Positions 17,925 to 26,312 are shown, numbered from the stretch's first letter. The stretch is DNA of 34,627 nucleotides from an uncultured Pelagibacteraceae bacterium (GCA_902546615.1 CACCKE010000008.1:1-34627), one strand, 5' to 3'. Made by a program: numbers and translations. The notes: generated by a model not told the origin, from the sequence alone.

Positions 17925-19643
17925 ATGAAAATATTTACAAGCTTTCTATTTATCATAACTTTTCTTGTCTCATGTGGCGATCAAGATCAGTCTAATGAGA
18001 CATTTAGCTCAGATCAAGGATTGTCTCAGGAGCACAAAAAAGAATTTAAAAAGGATTTAATAGAAGTAACCGAAGACATTTATGTAGGTGTTGGTTATGG
18101 CCTTGCTAATTCAATTATGATTGAAACTGAAAACAGTTTAGTCATTGTTGATACATTGGGTTCTGTTGAAAGAGCGGAAGAGTTATATCAAGATTTTAGA
18201 GATATTTCAGAAAAACCAATTGCAGCTATTGTTTATACTCATAATCATCTGGATCATCTTGGTGGTGCAACTGTTTTCTATAACGAAAACGAAACAGAAA
18301 TATATGCGCAAGAAAATATAATTTATAATTTAGATAACATAGCAACAACTATAAGACCTATAATATTCCAGAGATCAGCAAGGCAGTTTGGTATACCTCT
18401 GCCTGAGGAAGAAATAGTTCACCAAGGTATCGGAGGTTTTTTAGAAATTAATGATCAAGAAACACTTGGTCTTGTCAGACCGACTATACTTTTTGATGAG
18501 AGTTTAACCATTGAGATTGATAATCTTAAATTTGTTTTAGTACATGTTCCTGGTGAGACTGATGACCATCTGTATGTGTGGATACCTGAAAAACAAGCTG
18601 TGATGGTTGGTGATAATTTTTATAGATCATTTGCAAATTTATACGCAATAAGAGGAACAAAATTTAGAAATCCTATGGAATGGGTCGATAGTCTCGATAA
18701 AATTAGATTACTTAATGCAGAGCATCTGGTTCCAAGTCACTCGCGTCCTATAAGTGGAAAAGAAAATGTAGAAAAAGCTCTCACTGATTATAGAGATGGC
18801 ATTCAGTTTGTTCATGACCAAACTATAAGATATGCAAATAAAGGATTAACGCCTGATGAGATTGTGCAAAAAGTTAAATTACCAAAGCACCTAGCTGTGT
18901 CTCCATACTTACAACCTTTTTATGGCTCTATATCTTCTTACGTTAGATCAACATTTAGTGGGTATATTGGCTGGTTTAGTGGAAATATATCTGACCTTCA
19001 TCCTCTGACTGTTGAAGAGAGAGCAAAAAAACTTGAGGTCATTGCTCAAAGGCAAACTAAAATATCTGATGAGGCAAAAAATGCTCTTGATAATGGAGAA
19101 TATCAGTGGGCCTTGGAACTAGCAGATATGTTAATTGCACTTGATGAAAACAATACACAAGCCAAAAATATAAAAGCTGCAGCAGCTGATCAATTAGCCA
19201 AGTTTCAACTTGCATCTAACGATTACTATTTTTATAAAACAGTTGCAGGTGAATTAAGGAATGAAATTGATGTAAATCCATCAACTCCGAATAGAGTTAC
19301 GTCTGAACAATTACAGGCCACACCAATGAAAGCAATAATGAAGTCACTTCCTGTAAATCTTAACGCGGATAAATCTGTTGAAATAACAAAAAAATATGAA
19401 TTTAGATTTATCGATAGCGAAGAAGTATACACTATACATATTAGAAAAGGAGTAGCCCAGTTAAGTAAAATACCGGATTCTAGCGCTGAAGTTAAAGTCA
19501 TCACTGATCAACAAACTCTTAAGGAAGTATTTGCCGGTCTAAAAAATGTAGCTGCTATCTCTCTTCTCCTAGCAAATAACACGATCGAAGTAGAAGGTGG
19601 AAAACTTGAATTTCTAAAATTCTTGGGATTATTTACCGACTAG
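17925..19643 (+). CDS. Lipoprotein metallo-beta-lactamase-fold hydrolase, alkylsulfatase (SdsA)-like
   Basis: This 572-residue protein is probably lipid-anchored: the signal MKIFTSFLFIITFLVSC ends in a lipobox with C17. The N-terminal MBL domain has the zinc motif THNHLDHLGG (H106, H108, D110, H111), then VHVPGETDDH, MVGDNFYRS and VPSHSRP. It is followed by a helical alkylsulfatase-type dimerisation region (GYIGWFSGNISDLHPLTVEERAK) and a C-terminal SCP2-like domain. That domain order is the SdsA1/YjcS alkylsulfatase order. Differences from classical SdsA are GDN where I expect AEN and HSRP where I expect HHWP. It may therefore cleave another ester. A DUF3429 gene begins three bases downstream. 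Confidence 0.85.
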   Translation: MKIFTSFLFIITFLVSCGDQDQSNETFSSDQGLSQEHKKEFKKDLIEVTEDIYVGVGYGLANSIMIETENSLVIVDTLGSVERAEELYQDFRDISEKPIAAIVYTHNHLDHLGGATVFYNENETEIYAQENIIYNLDNIATTIRPIIFQRSARQFGIPLPEEEIVHQGIGGFLEINDQETLGLVRPTILFDESLTIEIDNLKFVLVHVPGETDDHLYVWIPEKQAVMVGDNFYRSFANLYAIRGTKFRNPMEWVDSLDKIRLLNAEHLVPSHSRPISGKENVEKALTDYRDGIQFVHDQTIRYANKGLTPDEIVQKVKLPKHLAVSPYLQPFYGSISSYVRSTFSGYIGWFSGNISDLHPLTVEERAKKLEVIAQRQTKISDEAKNALDNGEYQWALELADMLIALDENNTQAKNIKAAAADQLAKFQLASNDYYFYKTVAGELRNEIDVNPSTPNRVTSEQLQATPMKAIMKSLPVNLNADKSVEITKKYEFRFIDSEEVYTIHIRKGVAQLSKIPDSSAEVKVITDQQTLKEVFAGLKNVAAISLLLANNTIEVEGGKLEFLKFLGLFTD

Positions 19644-19645
19644 TT

Positions 19646-20095
19646 ATGGGCCAAAAACAATCATTTATTTTAGGTGGACTTGGATTAATTCCATTTATCT
19701 TAATTTTAATTGCATGCGCAATATCACCTCCAACTGAAGAATTGTATGGATTACTTTTATTTATTTATGTTGCATATGCAGCAATCATCTCATCGTTTCT
19801 GGGCGGTATTCAGTGGGGCCTAATCACAGCTTTTGCTGACAAAATTTACTACGTCTTTATTCCACTTTTTATTTCTGTTATGCCCCCATTGATTGCTTGG
19901 GCTGCACTTTTAAGTATTGAGAATTTAAGTCTCTCATTAGGTTTAATTCTTATAAGCTTTCTAATATCTGCCGTTCATGATTATTATTTGTATCAACAGC
20001 AAAAAATCTCACAATTATGGTTTATATCAATGAGAATATCTCTTTCATCAATAGTGATAGTTATTACGAGCCTGATGTTTTTATTTGTTTTTTAA
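19646..20095 (+). CDS. DUF3429 membrane protein
   Basis: This 149-residue protein has five predicted membrane helices and the DUF3429 pattern: LGGLGLIPFI at the start, then YAAIISSFLGGIQWGL, PPLIAWAALL and VHDYYLYQ. Function unknown. It begins two bases after the alkylsulfatase-like gene, so both are likely on one transcript. It overlaps the convergent HupE-like gene by four bases. Confidence 0.85.
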   Translation: MGQKQSFILGGLGLIPFILILIACAISPPTEELYGLLLFIYVAYAAIISSFLGGIQWGLITAFADKIYYVFIPLFISVMPPLIAWAALLSIENLSLSLGLILISFLISAVHDYYLYQQQKISQLWFISMRISLSSIVIVITSLMFLFVF

Positions 20096-21315
20096 GCTAT
20101 GAGTCTTTGAATAAAAAAGAAGAAACCCAAGAAAACAACCGCAAAGAATGAAAGATTTTTCATGACTTCTATTATTTTTGTAATTTTTAATGTCATTAAT
20201 AATTTGTATATTAGTAAAATTAATAAGACAAAAATTATCTGACCTACTTCTACCCCTAAATTGAAACCTAACAATCCAGAGAGAATATTTTCACTACTTA
20301 TTTTTGAGCCAAGTAAAAATCCTCCAAAACCAAATCCATGAATAAGTCCAAAAATAATTGTTATAATAGATAGCAAATTATTTTCTGAATTTAAATTTTT
20401 AAGTAAGTAAAAATAACCTAGAGAAAATAGAAGTATTCCTAATATTAAGAAATATGGAAAATTTGGATTGATTAAATTGCCAAATATTAAAAGTAATAAA
20501 CTTAGTGCCGTTATAAAGATCATGCTTACTCTATGATCATTATTTTCTTTATACAAATATTCCAAGCCCACGAACATTATTGTATAACCAATTAATGCTT
20601 CAACTAAAGAGGATTTTACTTGGATAATGTTTATTACTGAAAGTGATAAAGTTAAACTGTGTCCAATAGTGAATCCCGTGATTACCAGAAGCAATCGTTT
20701 TACATTTGTTACTAAAAGCAACAGTCCAAGAATAAATAGCAAGTGATCATAGCCACTTAGAATATGATCAAGACCCAATGAGAAAAATTTATAAAAACTA
20801 TTCGAGAAGCTATTATTTTCCTTTTCTTCATTTAAATCAATTGACTGATCATTAAAAAATAAGGCTTTTTCAGTATATAAATTATTGTCAATGTAGATAC
20901 GAGCTATATGAATATGGTTTTGAACAAGATTAAACAGCGCATTATTTATAATTTTTATTTCATTGTTTGATGGACATTCAAAATTTAGTGAGAGATTTAA
21001 ACTTCCTTCTTGAGAATTTAATTCTTTAATTTCATTAACAAGAGAACAATTTTTGCCTTCTGAGGTGACTTTGAGATGCTGGCTGAGGTAGATTTTGAAT
21101 ACATCGGTCTCACTCAAATTCTCTTCAAACATAATCTTCTGATAGTTTTCAACTTGAAAAATACGAGTGGATTCAAGTGTTAAAAGAGAAAAATTTGCCT
21201 CAACTTTGTTATCTACAACGTTCCATTTAGAGAATGACTCACTAAAGTAGTGGGCATTCAATGGTGTCAAAAGAAAAAAGAGGATTATGACTGTGTTTGC
21301 AATGATGTAATTCAT
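20092..21315 (-). CDS. HupE/UreJ-like membrane protein with extracytoplasmic domain
   Basis: This protein of 407 residues has a signal peptide (1-21), an extracytoplasmic domain of about 150 residues with two cysteines (C90, C114) that could pair, and then a membrane domain of about seven helices. The membrane domain opens with the HupE/UreJ hallmark LGLDHILSGYDHLLFILGLL (H184, D190, H191). It goes on to FTIGHSLTLSLSV (H219) and IHGFGFGGFLLG. HupE/UreJ proteins are regarded as nickel or related metal carriers, but this long form is uncharacterised, so transport is inferred. It lies three bases after the PpiC-like gene on the same strand and is almost certainly co-transcribed with it. Confidence 0.87.
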   Translation of the reverse strand: MNYIIANTVIILFFLLTPLNAHYFSESFSKWNVVDNKVEANFSLLTLESTRIFQVENYQKIMFEENLSETDVFKIYLSQHLKVTSEGKNCSLVNEIKELNSQEGSLNLSLNFECPSNNEIKIINNALFNLVQNHIHIARIYIDNNLYTEKALFFNDQSIDLNEEKENNSFSNSFYKFFSLGLDHILSGYDHLLFILGLLLLVTNVKRLLLVITGFTIGHSLTLSLSVINIIQVKSSLVEALIGYTIMFVGLEYLYKENNDHRVSMIFITALSLLLLIFGNLINPNFPYFLILGILLFSLGYFYLLKNLNSENNLLSIITIIFGLIHGFGFGGFLLGSKISSENILSGLLGFNLGVEVGQIIFVLLILLIYKLLMTLKITKIIEVMKNLSFFAVVFLGFFFFIQRLIA

Positions 21316-21318
21316 TAT

Positions 21319-22221
21319 TTATTGAAAATCATACCTAGTGATGGATGAATTTTCTTTTAAATATATAAGGTAGTCTTTTAATTTTTGATCATCTAGCTGA
21401 TTGTTATAATCAAATATAATTTTCTCTCTTATTTCCTCAAAGTAATCTTCATTCACGTCAAATTTTTGTATATCGTATAATTTAAAAATATAATATCCAT
21501 TGGTTCCAAAAATTGGTTCAGAAATAGAATTTGTCTCCATCATGGTTATCTGATTACAAATGCCTTTGCCTAATAATTGTTCACAATCTTTGATATTGAT
21601 TAACTTTTGAGGTACATCAAATAAGTTATTTTCGTTATACTTCTCCTTTACCTCGGAAAAGGTTTTAGTATCTAACTCAAGATTAATGTTACTTATTTTT
21701 GTATCAAGCGTTTTAAGATCAGACTCAGTTCCTAGCAAAACAGAATTTGGATTGTTTGATTTTAAAAAAATAAAATCAAATTTAATTTTCTCTGTTGGTG
21801 CATACTTATTTATATTTTTTTGAAAATAGTCTCTCACATTAGCTTCGGTTATTTGATTATCTTCAACTTGAATAATAAAATCGATGACCTGAGTAATCAT
21901 TTCCTTTCTTACTCCAATATCTTTTTTATGCAAATTAAGTTCTATGCCTCTTTGCACCAAAAGTTCCTCCTCAATCATACGTTCAAGAAGAAGATCAAGT
22001 ATTTCAAAATCGTTGCTAAGGTCTAAATCAGCTCCAAGATTTGTTGCATATCTGAGGAACTGGTCTTCTGTGATGACTGTCTCATTCACTACTGCGACAG
22101 CTTTTTTATTACTGAGAGATAAGTTGTCATTAAAACTAATTGTATCGTAAAAAATCAAAAACAGTCCTGCTAAGATTGCAGTAAAAAATAATACATTTAA
22201 TTTATTAAAAAATTTCATCAT
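21319..22221 (-). CDS. Membrane-anchored PpiC/SurA-like protein, degenerate isomerase domain
   Basis: This 300-residue protein has one N-terminal membrane segment (about 9-27) and a SurA/PrsA-type helical chaperone part (AVAVVNETVITEDQFLRYA, LLERMIEEELLVQRGIEL). A PpiC-like domain follows from about 145. The parvulin core is altered: KFDFIFLK stands where HILV is usual and no GGDLG motif is visible, but the end (SISEPIFGTNGYYIFKL) is recognisable. A cysteine pair (IKDC, GKGIC) lies in the middle. This suggests a periplasmic holdase dedicated to a partner rather than an active isomerase. It is upstream of the HupE-like gene and diverges from the DUF3604 gene over 84 bases. Confidence 0.82.
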   Translation of the reverse strand: MMKFFNKLNVLFFTAILAGLFLIFYDTISFNDNLSLSNKKAVAVVNETVITEDQFLRYATNLGADLDLSNDFEILDLLLERMIEEELLVQRGIELNLHKKDIGVRKEMITQVIDFIIQVEDNQITEANVRDYFQKNINKYAPTEKIKFDFIFLKSNNPNSVLLGTESDLKTLDTKISNINLELDTKTFSEVKEKYNENNLFDVPQKLINIKDCEQLLGKGICNQITMMETNSISEPIFGTNGYYIFKLYDIQKFDVNEDYFEEIREKIIFDYNNQLDDQKLKDYLIYLKENSSITRYDFQ

Positions 22222-22269
22222 TTTAGAGAGATTACCATAGGTTTTTTTATCATTGTAACGAAAATACTT

Positions 22270-22297
22270 TTGACATAAGCAGTGCCAGAACTATACT
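22270..22297 (+). promoter_or_regulatory. Strong sigma-70-type promoter of the DUF3604 gene
   Basis: TTGACA (22270-22275, perfect -35) and TATACT (22292-22297, 5 of 6) are separated by 16 bases. Transcription should start at about 22303-22305, immediately before ATG 22306, giving a leaderless or nearly leaderless message. The site also argues against the in-frame GTG at 22282, which lies in the promoter spacer. Confidence 0.6.
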
Positions 22298-22305
22298 TTT
22301 TTTAT

Positions 22306-24711
22306 ATGAATATTTTAAAAGTTATAAGATATTTTTTTATTCTATCTATTCTCTTTATCATTAGTTGTCTTGTTGTTTTACAATTTGGTTTATTCAGTGA
22401 AGATCTTGGACCCGGTAAAATCACTGGAAAAATAAATACAGTTGAATTTGTTGAAGATAAGAAAAAACGACAACTTCAGGCCATGGAGTCATTAAATGAA
22501 ATACCGACAAAGCAAATCCTATTTGGTGATTTGCATGTTCATTCTACTTTTTCCGCAGACGCGCATGCAATGAGCTTGCCTATTACTGGGGGGAATGGCG
22601 TACATCCTGTTGCAGACGCCTGTGATTTTGCAAGACACTGTTCAGCATTAGATTTTTGGTCAATTAATGATCATGCAGAAGCAACAACTCCAAAGAGATG
22701 GATGGAAACAAAAGAAACTATTCGAAAATGTAATGCCTTGAATGTTGACCCAGCAAATCCTGACTGTGTGGCATTCTTAGGTTGGGAGTGGACACAAGTT
22801 GGTGTTGTCAGGGGCAATCATTGGGGACATCACAATGTAATTTTAAAGGAAGAAGATGATCAGTTGGTGCCACCTCGAGCAATCGCATCATTATCTGTGG
22901 CACGACAAGCAATGACTGCAAGACCATTGCTGCCAGGGACACTGTACCCTTTTGTCGATCTTGAAAATTTTAAACGTTACAATGACTTTCAACGTTATCA
23001 GGTAGAAACAGTTAAAGTACCTGATTGTAATTTAAGAACACCGTCAAAAGATTTACCGCTTGATTGTTACGAACAAGCGGTAACGCCACTTGATTTAGTT
23101 ACAAGATTAGAGATGTACGATAGTGACTATATGGTTATACCTCACGGCCAATCATGGGGACTTTATACACCTGCTGGATATACTCTTGATAAAAGTTTAG
23201 AGCACTCAAAAAAATTTCCAAAAATGTTTGAGCTTCTCGAAACCTATTCTGGTCACGGTAACGCTGAAGAATATCGCTCTTGGCGTGGTGTTGATGTTGT
23301 CAGAAATGGCCAACAAGAATCAAGGCCTTTTACTTTTACAATGGGTGATATTGATTTAAATCAAGGAACTTTTACCATTGAAAACCCTGATGGTTCGGAA
23401 GAGGTAATCGATATTGGGACTCAAACATGTCCTGATCCATCAGACAATTACATTCCTCAATGTTGGCAGGCCGGCAAGATAATATATGAGAGATGCATTG
23501 AAGAAGGCACAGATGAGTCTGAGTGCGCATCAAGAAGAGAAGAAACAAAACAGTCAGTGGTAGATAGGGGTCGAGCCGGTTATCAAGTGGTTCCAAAAAA
23601 TACTTTCTTAGATCGTAATATATCTGGTCAATGTACTGATTGTTACAGTCCCCCAATGAATCACGTACCTGGAGCAAGCGCTCAATACGGTTTGGCTCTC
23701 ACTAAATTCAAAGATGATGGCACTAAACATAGGTTTCGATACGGCTTTATAGGATCAAGCGATAATCATTCCTCTGCGCCAGGAAGTGGCTATAAAGAAT
23801 TATTTGGAAATAACATTGATGGAAGCGGTCCAGCTACTAAATTTTTTGACAGACTGCTTCACATGGATCCTTGGTATTTTCCAACAAGCCGAAGCCCCAC
23901 CGGTAAGAATTCAAACCCAGTAAAAGACTCATACATATCTGACTCTCAACCTCAACAATATGAAATCCCAGAGTTGATTGTTGGATTTAATACAATTGAA
24001 TGGGAAAAACAAAGAGGCTTCTTCACCACAGGTGGATTAGCTGCTGTGCATTCAGATGGACGTTCAAAAGAAGAAATATGGGATGCTCTAAAAAGAAAAG
24101 AAACTTACGCAACAAGTGGAACTAGAATTCTTCTTTGGTTCAATATGATTAGTGGTGATAAAAAAATTCCTATGGGCTCATCTGTTGAAATGTATGCTGT
24201 ACCAGAATTTGAAGTCAAAGCTATGGGATCATTTGAACAAAAGCCAGGATGTCCAGAAGATGCGTATAATGCTCTTGGAGAAGACAGGGTAGATGAATTG
24301 TGTTACAACGAATGTTATAATCCAAGTGATAAAAGAAATTTTATACAACGCATTGAAGTCATAAAAGTTTTACCTCAAGAATATTCTGATCAACCTATAG
24401 ATGACCGTATAATTGATACGTGGAAAATGCATTATTGTAATCCAGATGATGTTGGGTGTACGTTTAGATTTAAGGATGAGGATTTTCTTAAAGATCAAAA
24501 AGATGCAAGTTATTATGTACGTGCCATTGAATTGCCATCACCTCAGATAAATGTGAAGGGTGGTGTATGCACGTTTGATGATGAAGGTAATTGTGTAGAA
24601 TTTAAATTGTGTACGCAAGACTGGAGGCATCCTAGAGATGTTGAAACTTGTTCTGAAATTGATGAACATCGCGCATGGTCGTCACCAATCTATGTAGATT
24701 TTCTCTCTTAA
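22306..24711 (+). CDS. DUF3604 exported PHP-like metalloprotein, cysteine-rich
   Basis: This 801-residue protein is held or exported by an N-terminal hydrophobic segment (about 7-28). C21 in FIISC could be a lipobox cysteine, but the hydrophobic run continues past it. The DUF3604 body resembles PHP-type metal-dependent hydrolases: FGDLHVHSTFSADA (D75, H77, H79), WSINDHAEA (D122, H123), LGWEWTQ (E161), GNHWGHHN, IPHGQSWG (H280), TYSGHG and GSSDNHSSAPG (D486, H488). These would bind two or three metals. About 21 cysteines lie outside the membrane segment, pointing to several disulfides in the periplasm. ATG 22306 is chosen from the promoter. Substrate unknown; phosphoester hydrolysis is only a fold-based guess. 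Confidence 0.88.
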   Translation: MNILKVIRYFFILSILFIISCLVVLQFGLFSEDLGPGKITGKINTVEFVEDKKKRQLQAMESLNEIPTKQILFGDLHVHSTFSADAHAMSLPITGGNGVHPVADACDFARHCSALDFWSINDHAEATTPKRWMETKETIRKCNALNVDPANPDCVAFLGWEWTQVGVVRGNHWGHHNVILKEEDDQLVPPRAIASLSVARQAMTARPLLPGTLYPFVDLENFKRYNDFQRYQVETVKVPDCNLRTPSKDLPLDCYEQAVTPLDLVTRLEMYDSDYMVIPHGQSWGLYTPAGYTLDKSLEHSKKFPKMFELLETYSGHGNAEEYRSWRGVDVVRNGQQESRPFTFTMGDIDLNQGTFTIENPDGSEEVIDIGTQTCPDPSDNYIPQCWQAGKIIYERCIEEGTDESECASRREETKQSVVDRGRAGYQVVPKNTFLDRNISGQCTDCYSPPMNHVPGASAQYGLALTKFKDDGTKHRFRYGFIGSSDNHSSAPGSGYKELFGNNIDGSGPATKFFDRLLHMDPWYFPTSRSPTGKNSNPVKDSYISDSQPQQYEIPELIVGFNTIEWEKQRGFFTTGGLAAVHSDGRSKEEIWDALKRKETYATSGTRILLWFNMISGDKKIPMGSSVEMYAVPEFEVKAMGSFEQKPGCPEDAYNALGEDRVDELCYNECYNPSDKRNFIQRIEVIKVLPQEYSDQPIDDRIIDTWKMHYCNPDDVGCTFRFKDEDFLKDQKDASYYVRAIELPSPQINVKGGVCTFDDEGNCVEFKLCTQDWRHPRDVETCSEIDEHRAWSSPIYVDFLS

Positions 24712-24727
24712 TCAATTTTCTGAATTC

Positions 24728-24892
24728 ATGAAATTTTTAATTCCAAGCATAATATCTGTTGTCGTAGGTTCCTTGTTTAGCTGGGCATATTTGACTGCAT
24801 ATGGACTCACTATTTTATACTTTGTCTACTTATCGATGATGGTTGGTGTAGTTTTTCTTGCTGCCGATGCTTGGAGGAATAGAGATAAGTGA
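24728..24892 (+). CDS. Small two-helix membrane protein, hypothetical
   Basis: This 54-residue ORF begins 16 bases after the DUF3604 stop. It encodes two hydrophobic segments (about 4-20 and 25-45) separated by a short turn near SWAYLTAYG, and ends with the charged tail DAWRNRDK. I do not recognise a family. Its close spacing suggests co-transcription with the DUF3604 gene. The clean start, the hydrophobic pattern and the charged cytoplasmic-style tail favour a real gene, but its size leaves doubt. Confidence 0.55.
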   Translation: MKFLIPSIISVVVGSLFSWAYLTAYGLTILYFVYLSMMVGVVFLAADAWRNRDK

Positions 24893-25030
24893 ATATTTAG
24901 CATTAGAAAGTATTTGTTAAATTATTGATTTTATTCAATTTTAATTTTTTTCCACACGTTGTCATATTGGCATTCAACCATAATTGTGAATCCCGCTATT
25001 TAATAAATGATGCCGGTATCAAAAAAAAAT

Positions 25031-25036
25031 AGGGAG
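25031..25036 (+). promoter_or_regulatory. Strong ribosome binding site of amtB
   Basis: AGGGAG lies 7 bases before ATG 25044. A purine core this good is unusual here; most genes in the window have none. Confidence 0.7.
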
Positions 25037-25043
25037 AAAATAC

Positions 25044-26312
25044 ATGTTTAAAAAAGTTATACTTTATACAGTATTATTTTCATCACTATTATCCGCTAAT
25101 GCCTTTGCAGCTGTCGATGACGAAACGGCATATGCTTTAAACACACTTTTGTTTTTAATTAGTGGTTTCCTAGTGATGTGGATGGCTGCTGGATTCTGTA
25201 TGTTAGAGTCTGGTTTAGTTACATCAAAAAGTGTATCTACGATAGCCGCAAAAAACATTGGCCTTTATTCAATTGCTGGAATTATGTTCTGGCTAGTAGG
25301 ATATAATTTGGCTTATGGAATACCTGAAGGTGGATATATCGGATCATTTACAGCTTGGAGTGACGGCTCTGCTATTGCTACAGGTTATTCTGACGGATCT
25401 GATTGGTTCTTTCAAATGGTTTTCTGTGCAACAACAGCATCAATTGTTTCAGGAACATTAGCTGAAAGAATAAAAATCTGGCCATTCTTTTTATTCGTAG
25501 CAATTTTAACAGGAGTAATTTATCCAATCGAGATGGGTTGGCAATGGGGTGGTGGATGGTTATCTGCTGCTGGCTTCTCAGACTTTGCCGGTTCAACTCT
25601 TGTGCACGCAGCAGGTGGTGCTGCAGCATTAGCTGGTGCAATTGTTCTTGGTCCAAGGCTTGGAAGATTTGATAACGGTAAATTAGTACCGTTTGCAAAC
25701 TCATCTATACCTCTTGCAACTCTAGGTGTATTTATTCTATGGCTAGGTTGGTTTGGATTTAATGGTGGTTCACAGTTAGCATTAGGATCTTTTGATGATG
25801 CTACAGCCGTTGCTACAATTTACATTAATACAAACCTTGCTGCTTGTGCTGGTGTACTAGTATGTGCTGCTATCACAAGATTGGTCAGAGGTAAAACTGA
25901 TGTAGTAATGATGTTAAACGGTGCGCTTGGTGGTTTAGTTGCAATAACTGCGGAACCATTAATGCCAACACCTTTAATGGCAATCATTATTGGCGGTATT
26001 GGTGGTGCACTAGTATTTGCTGGTACTGAATTACTCACAGCCATGAAAATTGACGATGTTGTAGGAGCGATTCCAGTTCACCTTATCGCAGGTGTATGGG
26101 GTACTCTTGCTGTACCAATTACTAATCCGGATACTAGCTTTGGAACCCAATTCCTTGGCACAGCATCAATTTGTGTGTTCGTATTCGTAGTGTCCATAAT
26201 TATATGGTCAATTATGAAAGCCACAATCGGTATAAGGATTAGCGAAGAAGCTGAAAAAGAAGGAACAGACGTAGCTGAGACAGGTGTTATCGCCTACTCA
26301 ATTAGAGACTAA
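25044..26312 (+). CDS. amtB: Ammonium transporter AmtB
   Basis: This inner-membrane ammonium channel has 422 residues with a cleavable signal (MFKKVILYTV to about AFA) and eleven helices. The pore twin histidines are H188 (LVHAAGGAAALAG) and H346 (PVHLIAGVWGTLA). Other landmarks are GFCMLESGLV, FFQMVFCATTASIVSGTLAERIK and WLGWFGFNGGSQLA. No glnK/PII gene is adjacent, although glnK-amtB pairing is common. The gene appears monocistronic, with a strong ribosome site upstream and a strong terminator downstream, as expected for an abundant transporter. Confidence 0.96.
   Translation: MFKKVILYTVLFSSLLSANAFAAVDDETAYALNTLLFLISGFLVMWMAAGFCMLESGLVTSKSVSTIAAKNIGLYSIAGIMFWLVGYNLAYGIPEGGYIGSFTAWSDGSAIATGYSDGSDWFFQMVFCATTASIVSGTLAERIKIWPFFLFVAILTGVIYPIEMGWQWGGGWLSAAGFSDFAGSTLVHAAGGAAALAGAIVLGPRLGRFDNGKLVPFANSSIPLATLGVFILWLGWFGFNGGSQLALGSFDDATAVATIYINTNLAACAGVLVCAAITRLVRGKTDVVMMLNGALGGLVAITAEPLMPTPLMAIIIGGIGGALVFAGTELLTAMKIDDVVGAIPVHLIAGVWGTLAVPITNPDTSFGTQFLGTASICVFVFVVSIIIWSIMKATIGIRISEEAEKEGTDVAETGVIAYSIRD

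Larger units (their letters stand above)
24712..25043. other. Gap between DUF3604 and amtB genes: one small ORF plus AT-rich leader
   Basis: This 332-base stretch holds the 54-codon ORF at 24728-24892 and then 151 noncoding bases. The latter are very AT-rich, with a T-run at 24950-24952 and neighbours, a weak inverted repeat ATTCA (24972-24976)/TGAAT (24987-24991), and the amtB ribosome site. I find no convincing promoter hexamers, sigma-54 site or riboswitch. Confidence 0.6.

Noticed and set aside
17925..19643. Beta-lactamase or antibiotic-resistance role for the MBL-fold lipoprotein
   Set aside because: The dimerisation and SCP2-like C-terminal domains place it with alkylsulfatases, not beta-lactamases.
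22282..22306. GTG 22282 as start of the DUF3604 gene
   Set aside because: It lies in the spacer of a near-consensus promoter; ATG 22306 sits right after the expected transcript start and directly precedes the hydrophobic anchor.
24959..24991. Sigma-54 (NtrC-type) or sigma-70 promoter upstream of amtB
   Set aside because: TGGCAT is present, but there is no TTGC at the -12 spacing; TTGTCA-16-TAATTG is too weak to call.
25378..25704. 108-codon minus-strand frame inside amtB
   Set aside because: It is the reverse complement of conserved amtB codons; the Leu/Gln-rich translation resembles no protein. The same reasoning removes the other antisense frames, for example those in polA, ahcY, DUF3604 and umuC.
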